From IMG/VR virus record IMGVR_UViG_3300046514_000257, positions 1-62,766 of that record: a stretch of 62,766 nt of DNA; one strand, given 5' to 3'. The notes under the pieces were generated by a model. The model was given only the letters and a program-made list of their open reading frames with translations, ran no database searches and was not told where the DNA came from. Below are positions 56,223-62,766 of the stretch, piece after piece. Each line of letters begins with the position of its first letter. The first letter of the stretch is position 1. This DNA comes from a virus. Made by a program: the position numbers and the translations under genes.

Positions 56223-56601
56223 CTTGCACCTCCTTTGCGAAATACTCGATCCACGCCGGATGACGGCGGAGCGGCATCAGGTGTTGCCCTGGCAGGCGCT
56301 CAAGCGGCGCAACGCCGTGCGCGACGCCCCACATCACCGCGGCCTCGAACTCCTCGGCGGTCAGCGTGCCCTTGATCTCGTCGCAGTCGCGGCAGGCAAG
56401 GACGATGTTGGCGAGGGTGTCCGGACCGCCGCGGCTCAGCGGGGTCTTATGCTCGGCAATCGCCATCCGCGGCCCTCGGATCTCCCAATATGCCTCCGGC
56501 TTGTTCGTCGGGCAGCGGCAGTAGTGACAGAGCGGACCGACCGTGTTCCAGAGCATCCGCCTGGCCGCCGAGGCAAACCGCTTGTCGCGCATCCCCCTCA
56601 C
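56200..56601 (-). CDS. HNH endonuclease near the terminase
   Basis: 133 residues. CHYC, then IAEHKTPLSRGGPDTLANIV and LACRDCDEIKGTL give the zinc pairs and HNH core. HNH proteins next to the large terminase often assist cutting at packaging sites, so this may be a packaging nuclease rather than a homing enzyme. Overlaps the acetyltransferase-like gene by ATGA. Confidence 0.85.
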   Translation of the reverse strand: MRGMRDKRFASAARRMLWNTVGPLCHYCRCPTNKPEAYWEIRGPRMAIAEHKTPLSRGGPDTLANIVLACRDCDEIKGTLTAEEFEAAVMWGVAHGVAPLERLPGQHLMPLRRHPAWIEYFAKEVQDAQVAVA

Positions 56602-57053
56602 CTCAACGGAGCCGTAGTTTCAAACAGAAGCTTGCCCTGCAGTGGATGCTTGTCGATGCGAGGTCTGGAAGCGCACGACCAAGACCTGCCTCTGACTTCC
56701 CCGATAAGCCGCCATCCTGCCGCCGTCAAAGACGTTCCCGGCTCAGTCGCGAGAATGTAGGTTCCGATGCGCTTGAAGCCGAGCGCGAAAGAGGCCCGCG
56801 CCGACGCGCCGTAAAGGAACGAGCACGCGTTCTCGGTTCCGTCCGTGCATAGCCGGGTGACCTCAGCCGTAACGCCGTCGTCGCGCATGCGGGCGACCGG
56901 GCGACCGACAATGGCCACGCCCACGATATCGCCATCCATCGCCGCGCCTATCGAGAATACGTGCCCGATGACAGGTTTATGGTGTCGGTGGTGCAGATGG
57001 ACGAAGTCGTTCGCCTCATCCAGTCCGATGCGTTCGACCGAGAAGCGGGCCAT
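56598..57053 (-). CDS. XF1762-family GNAT-like acetyltransferase
   Basis: 151 residues: DFVHLHHRHHKPVIGHVF, GVAIVGRPVARMRDDG, EVTRLCTDGTENACSFLYG, RIGTYILATEPGTSLTAAGW. These are the hallmarks of the XF1762 family, a phage GNAT-like group. A role in modifying DNA or a small molecule is guessed for the family, and the substrate is unknown. It lies between the HNH and terminase genes. Confidence 0.8.
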   Translation of the reverse strand: MARFSVERIGLDEANDFVHLHHRHHKPVIGHVFSIGAAMDGDIVGVAIVGRPVARMRDDGVTAEVTRLCTDGTENACSFLYGASARASFALGFKRIGTYILATEPGTSLTAAGWRLIGEVRGRSWSCASRPRIDKHPLQGKLLFETTAPLR

Positions 57054-57057
57054 CCCC

Positions 57058-58545
57058 TCACCCTATCCGGTACGGATCGTAGTTCGTCGCGCGATCCTGG
57101 TTGTACGCCCCACGCCCCAGCGTGTCCAACTCCGTGAACGGCTCGTAAACCACGGGCTTCGGCGCAGGCGACCGCCGGACCGCCGCGCTGATCGGCTCGG
57201 CGAAGCTCAGCACAAACCCGTCCGCCTCGTCGGGCGAATACCCCAACTTCAGCTTCACGTCCTCTTTCGGCTCGATCAGCAAGCGCCCGCCCTTGAACGT
57301 GTAATTGGTCTTGACCATCGCTTCCTTGATTTCGCGGGACGGCGGCAGCGCGCCGCCGCGCTTGATCCACTGCGCTGCGTCCCAATACATCTCAGCGCGC
57401 TTGTTGTAATATTTGCCCGGTTCGTGCGCCTTTTCGGCGAACCCGATGCCGATCGGCGCCTTGCCGAGGAGGTGAAGGTTGTCGATCCAGCCGCTGCCGA
57501 ATCCTCCGGTATTGTCGATCAGGCACCCGTCAGCGTTCACCGTGTCCCACAGCCGCGCCACGACCGCGGCGCCCTGCGTCGAGGTCAAGCCGCGGTGGTT
57601 CACTGGCTGGAAGCACTGGATACCGCGCCGCGGCACGATGCTCGACTTGTCGTCGCCGAACCGCGCGACGTCGACCCCAAGGACGAGCGCAGCCTGGCCG
57701 ATGTCGTGCAGGGTGTAGCGCCGCTCCATCGCCGCCTCGACCTCTGCCATCGTCAGCAACGCGTTCAGGCTCGAGGCCGGGAATTTTCCCAGCACGTTGA
57801 CCATCACCCACGGATCGTCGCGGCCGCCATGCTCGGCTATGTAGTCCGTTGCCCACTGCAGGCTGATGCGCTTCGACCGCTGAGGGTTCTCAGGGTCACC
57901 GTTGATCTCGATCACGTGCCAGAGCCTACGCCTGCTGTGCGCCGCGTAGAGCGATCCCTCAAGGCTGATCGGGTTGCCGGCCTGGACAATGTGCGCCTCG
58001 ATGCCGGTGGCGAGCGCGGCCTCCGCAGCTGCCAGCACGCTGGTCGGGACGCCGCCCGACTCGTCGATGATGAACAGGATATAGTCCGCGTGCAGTCCCG
58101 CGAGCGTGTCCGCCTGCCGATCAGGATCACCCGACTGCGGCCAGGTGCGCGCTGCCATCCACCACGTCTCGGAATGCTCGCGGGCGAATATCCGCGTCTT
58201 GGTCCAGATGAAATGCTTCTGCAGCAGCGGGCTCGCGTTGAGCCATTTCGCCATCTCGGTCCACAGACCATCGGACAGGTTGTCACCGGTGATCGAGGTG
58301 GCTGCGATCTTCGGGTGCGATCGCGTCAAGAGAAAGTTCCAGGCGAGCCAGGACAGGCACGCCGTTTTGCCCGGGCCCTTCGACGCGAGGAACGCCATGC
58401 GCTGATGGTTCGGAAATGCCTCGAGCGCCTCTTCCTGCCAGGGATCAGGCTCGACCGAGAATAGCTCGCGGACCATCTGGCTCGGGTGTTCGCGCCATTT
58501 CGTGATCTGGGCCTTGGCGGCCTCGATTTCGGCGGCCTTGCTCAT
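57058..58545 (-). CDS. Terminase large subunit
   Basis: 495 residues. ATPase: Walker A ASKGPGKT (54-61) and Walker B ILFIIDE (Asp161, Glu162). Nuclease: GVDVARFGDDKS with Asp292 and Asp298, and a later GYSPDEADGFVLS acidic cluster. Packages DNA into the prohead. Overlaps the small gene upstream (58545/58542). Confidence 0.93.
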   Translation of the reverse strand: MSKAAEIEAAKAQITKWREHPSQMVRELFSVEPDPWQEEALEAFPNHQRMAFLASKGPGKTACLSWLAWNFLLTRSHPKIAATSITGDNLSDGLWTEMAKWLNASPLLQKHFIWTKTRIFAREHSETWWMAARTWPQSGDPDRQADTLAGLHADYILFIIDESGGVPTSVLAAAEAALATGIEAHIVQAGNPISLEGSLYAAHSRRRLWHVIEINGDPENPQRSKRISLQWATDYIAEHGGRDDPWVMVNVLGKFPASSLNALLTMAEVEAAMERRYTLHDIGQAALVLGVDVARFGDDKSSIVPRRGIQCFQPVNHRGLTSTQGAAVVARLWDTVNADGCLIDNTGGFGSGWIDNLHLLGKAPIGIGFAEKAHEPGKYYNKRAEMYWDAAQWIKRGGALPPSREIKEAMVKTNYTFKGGRLLIEPKEDVKLKLGYSPDEADGFVLSFAEPISAAVRRSPAPKPVVYEPFTELDTLGRGAYNQDRATNYDPYRIG

Positions 58546-58715
58546 GCGGATACGGCCCCGCCCTCTTCGTCGCCATCGTTATCGTAGACAAACTCCATCC
58601 GCCGCCATTTCCCATCCACCAATTCGTACACGTTCGATGTCGTGGCGAGGAAGAGCCGCTCGCCCAGCGCAGCGAGACTGACGATCACCTCACCATGCAG
58701 GATAATGTCGCTCAT
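58542..58715 (-). CDS. 57-residue hypothetical protein
   Basis: MSDIILHGEVIVSLAALGER, then LATTSNVYELVDGKWRRMEF: a single beta-propeller-like repeat. Start and stop overlap both neighbours by ATGA (58715/58712 and 58545/58542), which is strong support that it is real despite its size. Confidence 0.7.
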   Translation of the reverse strand: MSDIILHGEVIVSLAALGERLFLATTSNVYELVDGKWRRMEFVYDNDGDEEGGAVSA

Positions 58716-59023
58716 GCGGGTGGCAGCTGCTTCTGCTTTTCGCGGTAGCGCCGCTGGCGTTCGGCGTGACTGTTACGCCCAACGCCACGCTCGGCGTCAC
58801 CTGTGACGTCACGCGCGTCACTCTGCGGCGTCACGCCGTTATCCCATTCGAGCGCATCGTCGGCTCGACCGACCGCGCGCTTACCCTCAAGGATCAGGAT
58901 GCGCCGCTCGTAGATCGCGTTGCGCCTGGCGAGCTCCGTCATGGCGCGCTCCAGCCATTTCATGCGATGTTCGAGGTCGGTGGGATCGACCGATCCATTG
59001 CCGTCGCCTGTGATCTTGCTCAC
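58712..59023 (-). CDS. Small coiled-coil protein near terminase
   Basis: 103 residues: helix LEHRMKWLERAMTELARRNA, acidic middle, basic tail (SHAERQRRYREKQKQ). Could be a terminase partner. ATGA overlaps both sides. Confidence 0.6.
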   Translation of the reverse strand: MSKITGDGNGSVDPTDLEHRMKWLERAMTELARRNAIYERRILILEGKRAVGRADDALEWDNGVTPQSDARDVTGDAERGVGRNSHAERQRRYREKQKQLPPA

Positions 59024-59352
59024 TCGTCGTTTTCCTGCATTTCCGCCAGTTCGCCGGCGATCCGCTTGGGTTTTGGGAGGGTGGCGGCGACGAGTGCCTC
59101 AAGGGTGAGGTGACCTGTGATGTGGCTGGTTGTTTCGACTGATGCGAGTGCAGGATGAATGAGCGGACCGGCTTTTGCGGCGCCCCACTGGCGGTCTACG
59201 AGGGGGAGGTCTTCGTCGCGCATCATGCCGAGGTAAAACTCGAGGGGTGAAATGCCTGATTTCGCTAGGCGTTGCAGGCGAGCGTTGGTGATCTTGTTGG
59301 CGGTTCCTTTTTTTCGGCCACCTGATTTGGGAAGGCCTTTTGGGCGTGACAC
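59020..59352 (-). CDS. Candidate small terminase subunit
   Basis: 110 residues: basic SGGRKKGTANKITNARLQRL, then GISPLEFYLGMMRDEDLPLV and a HPALA motif. Small phage DNA-binding proteins with GRKKGTPNK and PLEF...MRD motifs lie before the large terminase and are likely small terminase subunits. First gene after the late promoter. Confidence 0.65.
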   Translation of the reverse strand: MSRPKGLPKSGGRKKGTANKITNARLQRLAKSGISPLEFYLGMMRDEDLPLVDRQWGAAKAGPLIHPALASVETTSHITGHLTLEALVAATLPKPKRIAGELAEMQENDE

Positions 59353-59396
59353 GATCCTACGGGCCTATCTAAATATGGAGTGCGTACTCGATATGC

Positions 59397-59427
59397 TATA
59401 TATGTCAGTGACTTAGGTATGTGTCAA
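59397..59427 (-). promoter_or_regulatory. Candidate late promoter for the virion operon
   Basis: On the minus strand TTGACA (59427-59422) is followed by CATATATA; CATATA is 17 bp away and TATATA 19 bp. It lies 45 bases before the candidate small terminase gene and is the best -35 match in the genome. Confidence 0.65.
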
Positions 59428-59439
59428 CTGCCGCTGTTC

Positions 59440-59463
59440 TGATGGGAGTAGTCCATCCCATCA
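59440..59463. promoter_or_regulatory. 8-bp hairpin upstream of the late promoter
   Basis: TGATGGGA (59440-59447) and TCCCATCA (59456-59463), 8-base loop. No T run. It may end the 59528 gene transcript weakly or be an operator 13 bases upstream of the late -35. Confidence 0.4.
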
Positions 59464-59527
59464 TGGGGCTTCGGGGCATTCTCCGGTGGTCCGGCTTGTC
59501 CTCTCGCGGCGCTCCCCGCTGGTATTG

Positions 59528-59866
59528 TCATGGCTTGGTAGGCTCTGCGGGCGCCGGCTGAGGCGCGATCGCCTGCTGCTTGGCGATCTGGACGCGCCCG
59601 GCGAATTGGGTGAGATAGGATGCGAGGCCGCGGCAGACGTTGGGGTCGCTGCGCAGCTGGAGGCCGGCGACACAGGCATCCATCGCGACGGTAATCTGCG
59701 CCCAGTTCGTGATGTCGGCGTCCGTGAGGGTGATCGTCGGGGATGGCGCGGGCGTTGGAGCCTCGGCCGCCCGAGCATCCACGGCGACCGCGACGGTGAT
59801 GATCCCGACTGTCGCCAGGGCCACAATGGTGAGGAGGACCAGGGCTGCGTAGAGGCGTTCAATCAT
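59528..59866 (-). CDS. Membrane-anchored or secreted hypothetical protein
   Basis: 112 residues: hydrophobic start (LYAALVLLTIVALATVGIIT), Pro/Ala linker, then helical part with two Cys (MDACVAGLQLRSDPNVCRGL). Likely anchored in the inner membrane with a periplasmic domain. Overlaps the ribbon-helix-helix gene end. Confidence 0.65.
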   Translation of the reverse strand: MIERLYAALVLLTIVALATVGIITVAVAVDARAAEAPTPAPSPTITLTDADITNWAQITVAMDACVAGLQLRSDPNVCRGLASYLTQFAGRVQIAKQQAIAPQPAPAEPTKP

Positions 59867-60069
59867 ACGTCTGTCCTGTCTGTGAGTATCGTTTCGAGGA
59901 CGCTGCGCACGATCTGCGACCGCGTCTGCTTGTACTTCTCGGCCATCGCGTCGATTCGGTCGACGAGCGCGTGAGGCAGGCGGACGTTGAACATCATCGT
60001 CGGGCCGACCGGAACATATTTCCTCTTGGAAACCAAGGCCTTATCGACTGGTCGTGCGCTTGCGGGCAT
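59863..60069 (-). CDS. Ribbon-helix-helix (Arc/CopG-like) regulator
   Basis: 68 residues from MPASARPVDKALVSK; an ATG at 60078 is the alternative. MMFNVRLPHALVDRIDAMAE and SQIVRSVLETIL are a ribbon-helix-helix DNA-binding fold. It faces the second early operon across a 159-base control region and probably regulates that promoter. Confidence 0.75.
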   Translation of the reverse strand: MPASARPVDKALVSKRKYVPVGPTMMFNVRLPHALVDRIDAMAEKYKQTRSQIVRSVLETILTDRTDV

Positions 60070-60183
60070 GACGCACATCCTATCACGGTTCGTAAGACGA
60101 TCAAGCGAAAAGCTAATTTTCCTTTTGCATCAGTGCTTTGTAACAAAATGTGTGGCTCAGGCATATTTTTATGAGGGAATGCG

Positions 60184-60211
60184 TTGACAGGATAATGCAA
60201 TATGCTACGAG
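60184..60211 (+). promoter_or_regulatory. Candidate promoter of the second early operon
   Basis: TTGACA at 60184-60189 followed after 16 bp by TACGAG (weak -10). CGAGTGAATTCTCG (about 60208) is a near-palindrome directly after it and may be the site for the divergent ribbon-helix-helix protein. The rest of 60070-60237 is AT-rich without genes. Confidence 0.5.
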
Positions 60212-60237
60212 TGAATTCTCGCCAACGGAGAACTCCC

Positions 60238-60402
60238 ATGCAGCAGACCAAGATCCAGACCAAGCCGGCACCCGCGAAGGCCACCTACCGCCTCGTTGCC
60301 ACCCACTACGCCAAGTTTGACCGGCTCGAAGACGCCAAGGCGGCCGCTCATGAGCTCGGCCGCGACTACAAGGGCACCACTTGGACCATCGTTCAAGAAT
60401 AA
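60238..60402 (+). CDS. Small hypothetical early protein
   Basis: 54 residues from the ATG after GGAGAA: KPAPAKATYRLVATHYAKFD, then LEDAKAAAHELGRDYKGTTW. Small alpha/beta protein; no family recognised. First gene after the promoter. Confidence 0.65.
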   Translation: MQQTKIQTKPAPAKATYRLVATHYAKFDRLEDAKAAAHELGRDYKGTTWTIVQE

Positions 60403-60422
60403 CCACACGGAGGAGAACGAAC

Positions 60423-60707
60423 ATGCCACGCCCCAACGCAATTTACATCGACGGCCTCTACGCCACGCTCGCAGTCGCATCGCCACAATATGGCGGGACG
60501 CACATGCTCACCACCTGCGCCCTCAGAGAGGACCGCTACGTCCGCATCGATGACGGTCGGCAGTACCCTCAACTATGTGCGGGCGGGGGCCAGTACGGCA
60601 ACACGCTGATCTACAAGGGCGACGATCAACTCGCGCGCGATTGCCGCGCCCGTTTGTTCAAGACTCGCGCGGGCTTCGACGCCGCGGTTGCGCGGATGGA
60701 GGACTGA
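60423..60707 (+). CDS. Hypothetical early protein
   Basis: 94 residues from the ATG after GGAGGAGAACGAAC. YATLAVASPQYGGTHMLTTC and RARLFKTRAGFDAAVARME. No family recognised. Confidence 0.68.
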   Translation: MPRPNAIYIDGLYATLAVASPQYGGTHMLTTCALREDRYVRIDDGRQYPQLCAGGGQYGNTLIYKGDDQLARDCRARLFKTRAGFDAAVARMED

Positions 60708-60710
60708 GCC

Positions 60711-61046
60711 GTGGCCATCCACACCGAATTCCCTGACTTCCCCGCCACTGACCTCGTCCTCGCCTTCGTGATAGCGGACCGATTCGCAGCCATCCTGAAG
60801 AAGTGGCTGACAGCTGCGGAGTTCGCGGAGATGAAGCGCCGGAACGAGCAAGACGCTGCCTATGTCAGCGGTGCCTGCGCCTCGCACGATTACTGCGATG
60901 CGAACGTGGCGTTGGACGAGGCCTTCATCGCGGTCGTCGGACGCCCGATGGAGTTCGACAGCGATGCCGACGTCGACCTCTGGAACATGGCGTGGGAAGA
61001 CGCCCGCAAGCGCCACATCGGCGCGGCGAAGGAGCCACGGCGATGA
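60711..61046 (+). CDS. Hypothetical early protein
   Basis: 111 residues from GTG. Helical, acidic (IADRFAAILKKWLTAAEFAE; CASHDYCDANVALDEAF). No family recognised. Overlaps the next gene by ATGA. Confidence 0.65.
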   Translation: MAIHTEFPDFPATDLVLAFVIADRFAAILKKWLTAAEFAEMKRRNEQDAAYVSGACASHDYCDANVALDEAFIAVVGRPMEFDSDADVDLWNMAWEDARKRHIGAAKEPRR

Positions 61047-61312
61047 GCGCGACACCCAAAGGGGACCGCCTGCGCGCCGCCGACCGCAAGCGCACAGCGA
61101 CCTACGCCCGGCACCTCGGCATCCCCCCAGGCGGCCTGGAGGCCCTGGCGAAGGCCATCTCGACCGGCCGCCGCATCAACGGCATCAACGGCCCGGCGCT
61201 CGCGGCCAAGGGCCTCGTGGACCCCGTGGCGACCCCTGGGGGATGGCCTGAATATTCCGTCAACAAGGCCGGCTGCGAGCTTCTGCGGCGAGCCCGCACC
61301 CTCGGCTGGTGA
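61043..61312 (+). CDS. Hypothetical early protein
   Basis: 89 residues: basic start (RLRAADRKRTATYARHLG), GRRINGINGPALAAKGLVD and WPEYSVNKAGCELLRRA. The pattern suggests a small winged-helix DNA-binding fold. Start overlaps the previous stop. Confidence 0.62.
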   Translation: MSATPKGDRLRAADRKRTATYARHLGIPPGGLEALAKAISTGRRINGINGPALAAKGLVDPVATPGGWPEYSVNKAGCELLRRARTLGW

Positions 61313-61325
61313 CAAGGAGAGACCT

Positions 61326-61775
61326 ATGCTCAAGAAGAGACAGTTCGTCACCTACGTCGCCCACAGTGGCGCGGGACAGACCATCGTCGCCCGCGTCGAG
61401 ACCGTCCACTGGCGCGATAGCTACGACGCCTGGAAGTTGGCCACCCCGCCCGAATACGAGATGACCGACGAGGAGGAAGAGCGCCGCGAGCGCGACGAGA
61501 TCGAGGACCGCATCGACGCCCTCATGCAGGAGGAGCAGACCGACGAGACGACCGCGGAGGTCGTCCGCCTTCAGGTGCGGCTCGACAGCGAGCCGTGCCC
61601 CAACTGCTCTGTCGAATGGGCCGACCAGTATCTCGGCGACTGCGACATCTGCCACGGCAAGCGTCGTGTGCAGCGGTTCGCGTACGGACCCAGCGAGGCA
61701 GAGATTGCGCGGTCGCAGGCGATGATCGGCGCGGTCCTTGGCGTCGACCTCGACGACGAGGAGATACCGTTTTGA
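61326..61775 (+). CDS. Early protein with zinc-finger pair
   Basis: 149 residues. Acidic middle (MTDEEEERRERDEIEDRI), then CPNC and CDICHGKRRVQRF, a DnaJ-like zinc pair, ending VDLDDEEIPF. Overlaps the next gene start (TTGA). Probably binds protein or nucleic acid. Confidence 0.68.
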   Translation: MLKKRQFVTYVAHSGAGQTIVARVETVHWRDSYDAWKLATPPEYEMTDEEEERRERDEIEDRIDALMQEEQTDETTAEVVRLQVRLDSEPCPNCSVEWADQYLGDCDICHGKRRVQRFAYGPSEAEIARSQAMIGAVLGVDLDDEEIPF

Positions 61776-61975
61776 GCCCGCAGGAGTACCGCGCCGCCCT
61801 GGTCACCCTCGGCCTGTCGCAGTCTGCGGCAGGCCAGTGGTTCGGCGCGCACGAGGTCACCGGACGACGCTGGGCACTGCGTGGGCCGCCGGGCCCCGTC
61901 GTGAAGCTCATCCGCCTCATGCTCGCGCTGCATTTCTCACCGTCTTACGTGGATATGGTCAGCGGGGATGGCTGA
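61772..61975 (+). CDS. Small helix-turn-helix protein
   Basis: 67 residues from TTG overlapping the previous stop. LVTLGLSQSAAGQWFGAHE and GRRWALRGPPGPVVKLIRLM form the helix-turn-helix seen in small phage regulators. Last gene before the repeat region. Confidence 0.68.
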   Translation: MSPQEYRAALVTLGLSQSAAGQWFGAHEVTGRRWALRGPPGPVVKLIRLMLALHFSPSYVDMVSGDG

Positions 61976-62445
61976 GCCTCCCACAGCCGGCAGGCGGGCG
62001 CGCGAAATCGTGGGACAAAACGACCGCTCCGCCCCCCCGGAGCAAGAGCCCCTCTGCTCCGCCCCCCCGGAGCACCTATGAAGCCCGGAGCACCCACCCC
62101 GGAGCGCTTCCGCTCGAAATCGAGCATTTCAGCGCTGCTCCGGGCGGAGCACCAACCCGGAGCACTACCCGGAGCGTCGTCAACTGTACTGCTCCCGCTC
62201 CGCCCCTCTCCCTCTCTTAGAGAGGGGGCGGGCGGAGCACAGGACCGGAGCAGGATGCCGGAGCACTCAATTTTTCGATCTGCGTCGTTCTTCTCGGATG
62301 AAGGAAACACGGCGCGAGCCCGCTCCGCTCACACTCGGTTTGTGCGATTGATCGGTGCTCAGACGAGCCACACGCTCGCGTGAGGCCTTACTGTGGGCCT
62401 CCTGAGGGCGAAGAAGGCTACGCCAGCGCAGCGCAGCCCATCAAA
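61976..62445. repeat. Non-coding region with about fifteen CGGAGC motifs
   Basis: Between about 62026 and 62327 the sequence CGGAGC (usually CGGAGCA) occurs about ten times on the plus strand (near 62038, 62068, 62086, 62100, 62145, 62158, 62170, 62233, 62246, 62259) and its complement GCTCCG about five times (near 62026, 62055, 62136, 62197, 62322). Several opposed pairs can form hairpins. A frame at 62078-62383 exists but its codons simply track the repeats. After 62330 nothing else is seen up to the minus-strand gene. Confidence 0.8.
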
Positions 62446-62616
62446 CTATGTGATCGTGAGATGCCTGGGACGTTGAGCGCTAGGCCCGGAGCCGAGCGCA
62501 CCCGCAAATCCCGCGAGCGCCGAAAACGGGGCGGCGTCTTGGTTCAGTTCGAAGTGGTCGGGACGGCGACGGGCCTCTGCTTCCGTGATCTCCTCGCCGA
62601 TAAGGTTTTTTATCAG
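62446..62616 (-). CDS. Possible small protein with CTG start
   Basis: 56 residues, IKNLIGEEITEAEARRRPDH and FELNQDAAPFSALAGFAG, protein-like. No ATG, GTG or TTG is available. A CTG overlaps the stop of the upstream gene (CTGA), mimicking the ATGA overlaps seen elsewhere, with GAGGG before it. The opposite strand (from 62461) is also open. Weakly supported. Confidence 0.3.
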   Translation of the reverse strand: MIKNLIGEEITEAEARRRPDHFELNQDAAPFSALAGFAGALGSGPSAQRPRHLTIT

Positions 62617-62766
62617 GCTACCCTCACGACGAAGGCCGCGCGAGCCTCAGCGATGTCCCTCTGGCGCGCTACCTCGTCCATCAGCACGTTGAGCGCGGGC
62701 GTGTCGAGGTTCGCGCCCAGGCCCGCGTGCAGAGCCTTGCACGCATCCCCCGTAGGCCGAGTTGAA
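62613..62766 (-). CDS. Small hypothetical protein spanning the window ends
   Basis: 60 residues when joined with bases 29-1: MKPKKLREFNSTRPTGDACK, then ALHAGLGANLDTPALNVLMD and a helical end. The frame passes base 1 to base 62766 without a break, starts inside the end of the primase-helicase gene after a strong Shine-Dalgarno, and stops at 62615-62613. No family recognised. Its main value is to show that the ends of the window join. Confidence 0.75.
   Translation of the reverse strand, partial: STRPTGDACKALHAGLGANLDTPALNVLMDEVARQRDIAEARAAFVVRVA

Noticed and set aside
56845-58464. 539-codon plus-strand frame opposite the terminase
   Set aside because: Shadow of the terminase and acetyltransferase-like genes; no ribosome site or recognisable domain.
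62026-62327. CRISPR array
   Set aside because: Motifs are only 6-8 bases, in both orientations and irregularly spaced; no repeat-spacer structure.
62078-62383. 101-codon frame within the CGGAGC repeats
   Set aside because: Its residues simply follow the repeats (Pro, Gly, Ala, Arg, Ser) and its ribosome site is itself a repeat unit.
1-62766. Integrase, attachment site or other lysogeny module
   Set aside because: No tyrosine or serine recombinase, excisionase or partition gene was found; the small repressor alone does not show a temperate life cycle.

Overview
The window looks like a complete tailed-phage genome of about 62.8 kb with short-tailed (podovirus) morphology, infecting an alphaproteobacterium, most likely a member of the Hyphomicrobiales. 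Evidence for the host is a phage copy of GcrA (an alphaproteobacterial cell-cycle regulator), promoter-like sites close to CTTGAC/CTATAT, high GC, and several small proteins of a type I associate with rhizobial phages. Evidence for the phage type is the BPP-1-like head module (terminase, portal, Bbp19-like, scaffold-like, major capsid, Bbp16-like) followed by tail tubular A-like and B-like proteins and very large internal virion proteins. A 60-residue gene starts at base 29 on the minus strand and reads in frame through base 1 and on from base 62766 to 62613. The two ends of the window are therefore adjacent in the molecule, so it is circular or circularly permuted.

Layout. (1) 7-6154, minus: replication and host-takeover genes. 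They are a primase zinc domain and primase-helicase in different frames, a replication initiator with a Thr-Glu repeat, a DnaA domain IV protein, an adenine methyltransferase, GcrA, a mini AP2 protein, a RuvC-like resolvase and an RMF-like protein. (2) 6261-6587: a repressor-like gene and a divergent promoter. (3) 6588-12444, plus: early recombination operon with two HNH genes, ERF annealing protein, YqaJ-type exonuclease and many small or secreted unknowns. (4) 12548-17019, minus: secreted proteins, holin candidates and endolysin, with an intrinsic terminator at 15557-15593. (5) 17089-59352, minus: one long late operon. In transcription order it runs from terminase through portal, capsid, a run of signal-peptide-bearing surface proteins, tail tubes and internal virion proteins to a 2947-residue polyvalent protein, ending at a terminator at 17061-17089. 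(6) 59528-60069, minus, and 60238-61975, plus: a divergent control region and a second early operon of small proteins. (7) 61976-62445: a non-coding region packed with CGGAGC motifs.

The genes are tightly packed, with many start/stop overlaps of the forms ATGA, GTGA, TTGA and TGATG. These were used to choose starts. No tRNA or CRISPR array was seen.

The most unusual points are: a GIY-YIG endonuclease inserted at the 3' end of the portal gene, where the portal C-terminus exists twice with nearly all synonymous codons changed; an HNH endonuclease gene lying antisense and codon-in-register inside the open frame of the giant polyvalent protein; a split primase zinc domain; a frameshifted Acb2-like (anti-CBASS) gene; GcrA next to an adenine methyltransferase; and the CGGAGC repeat field.
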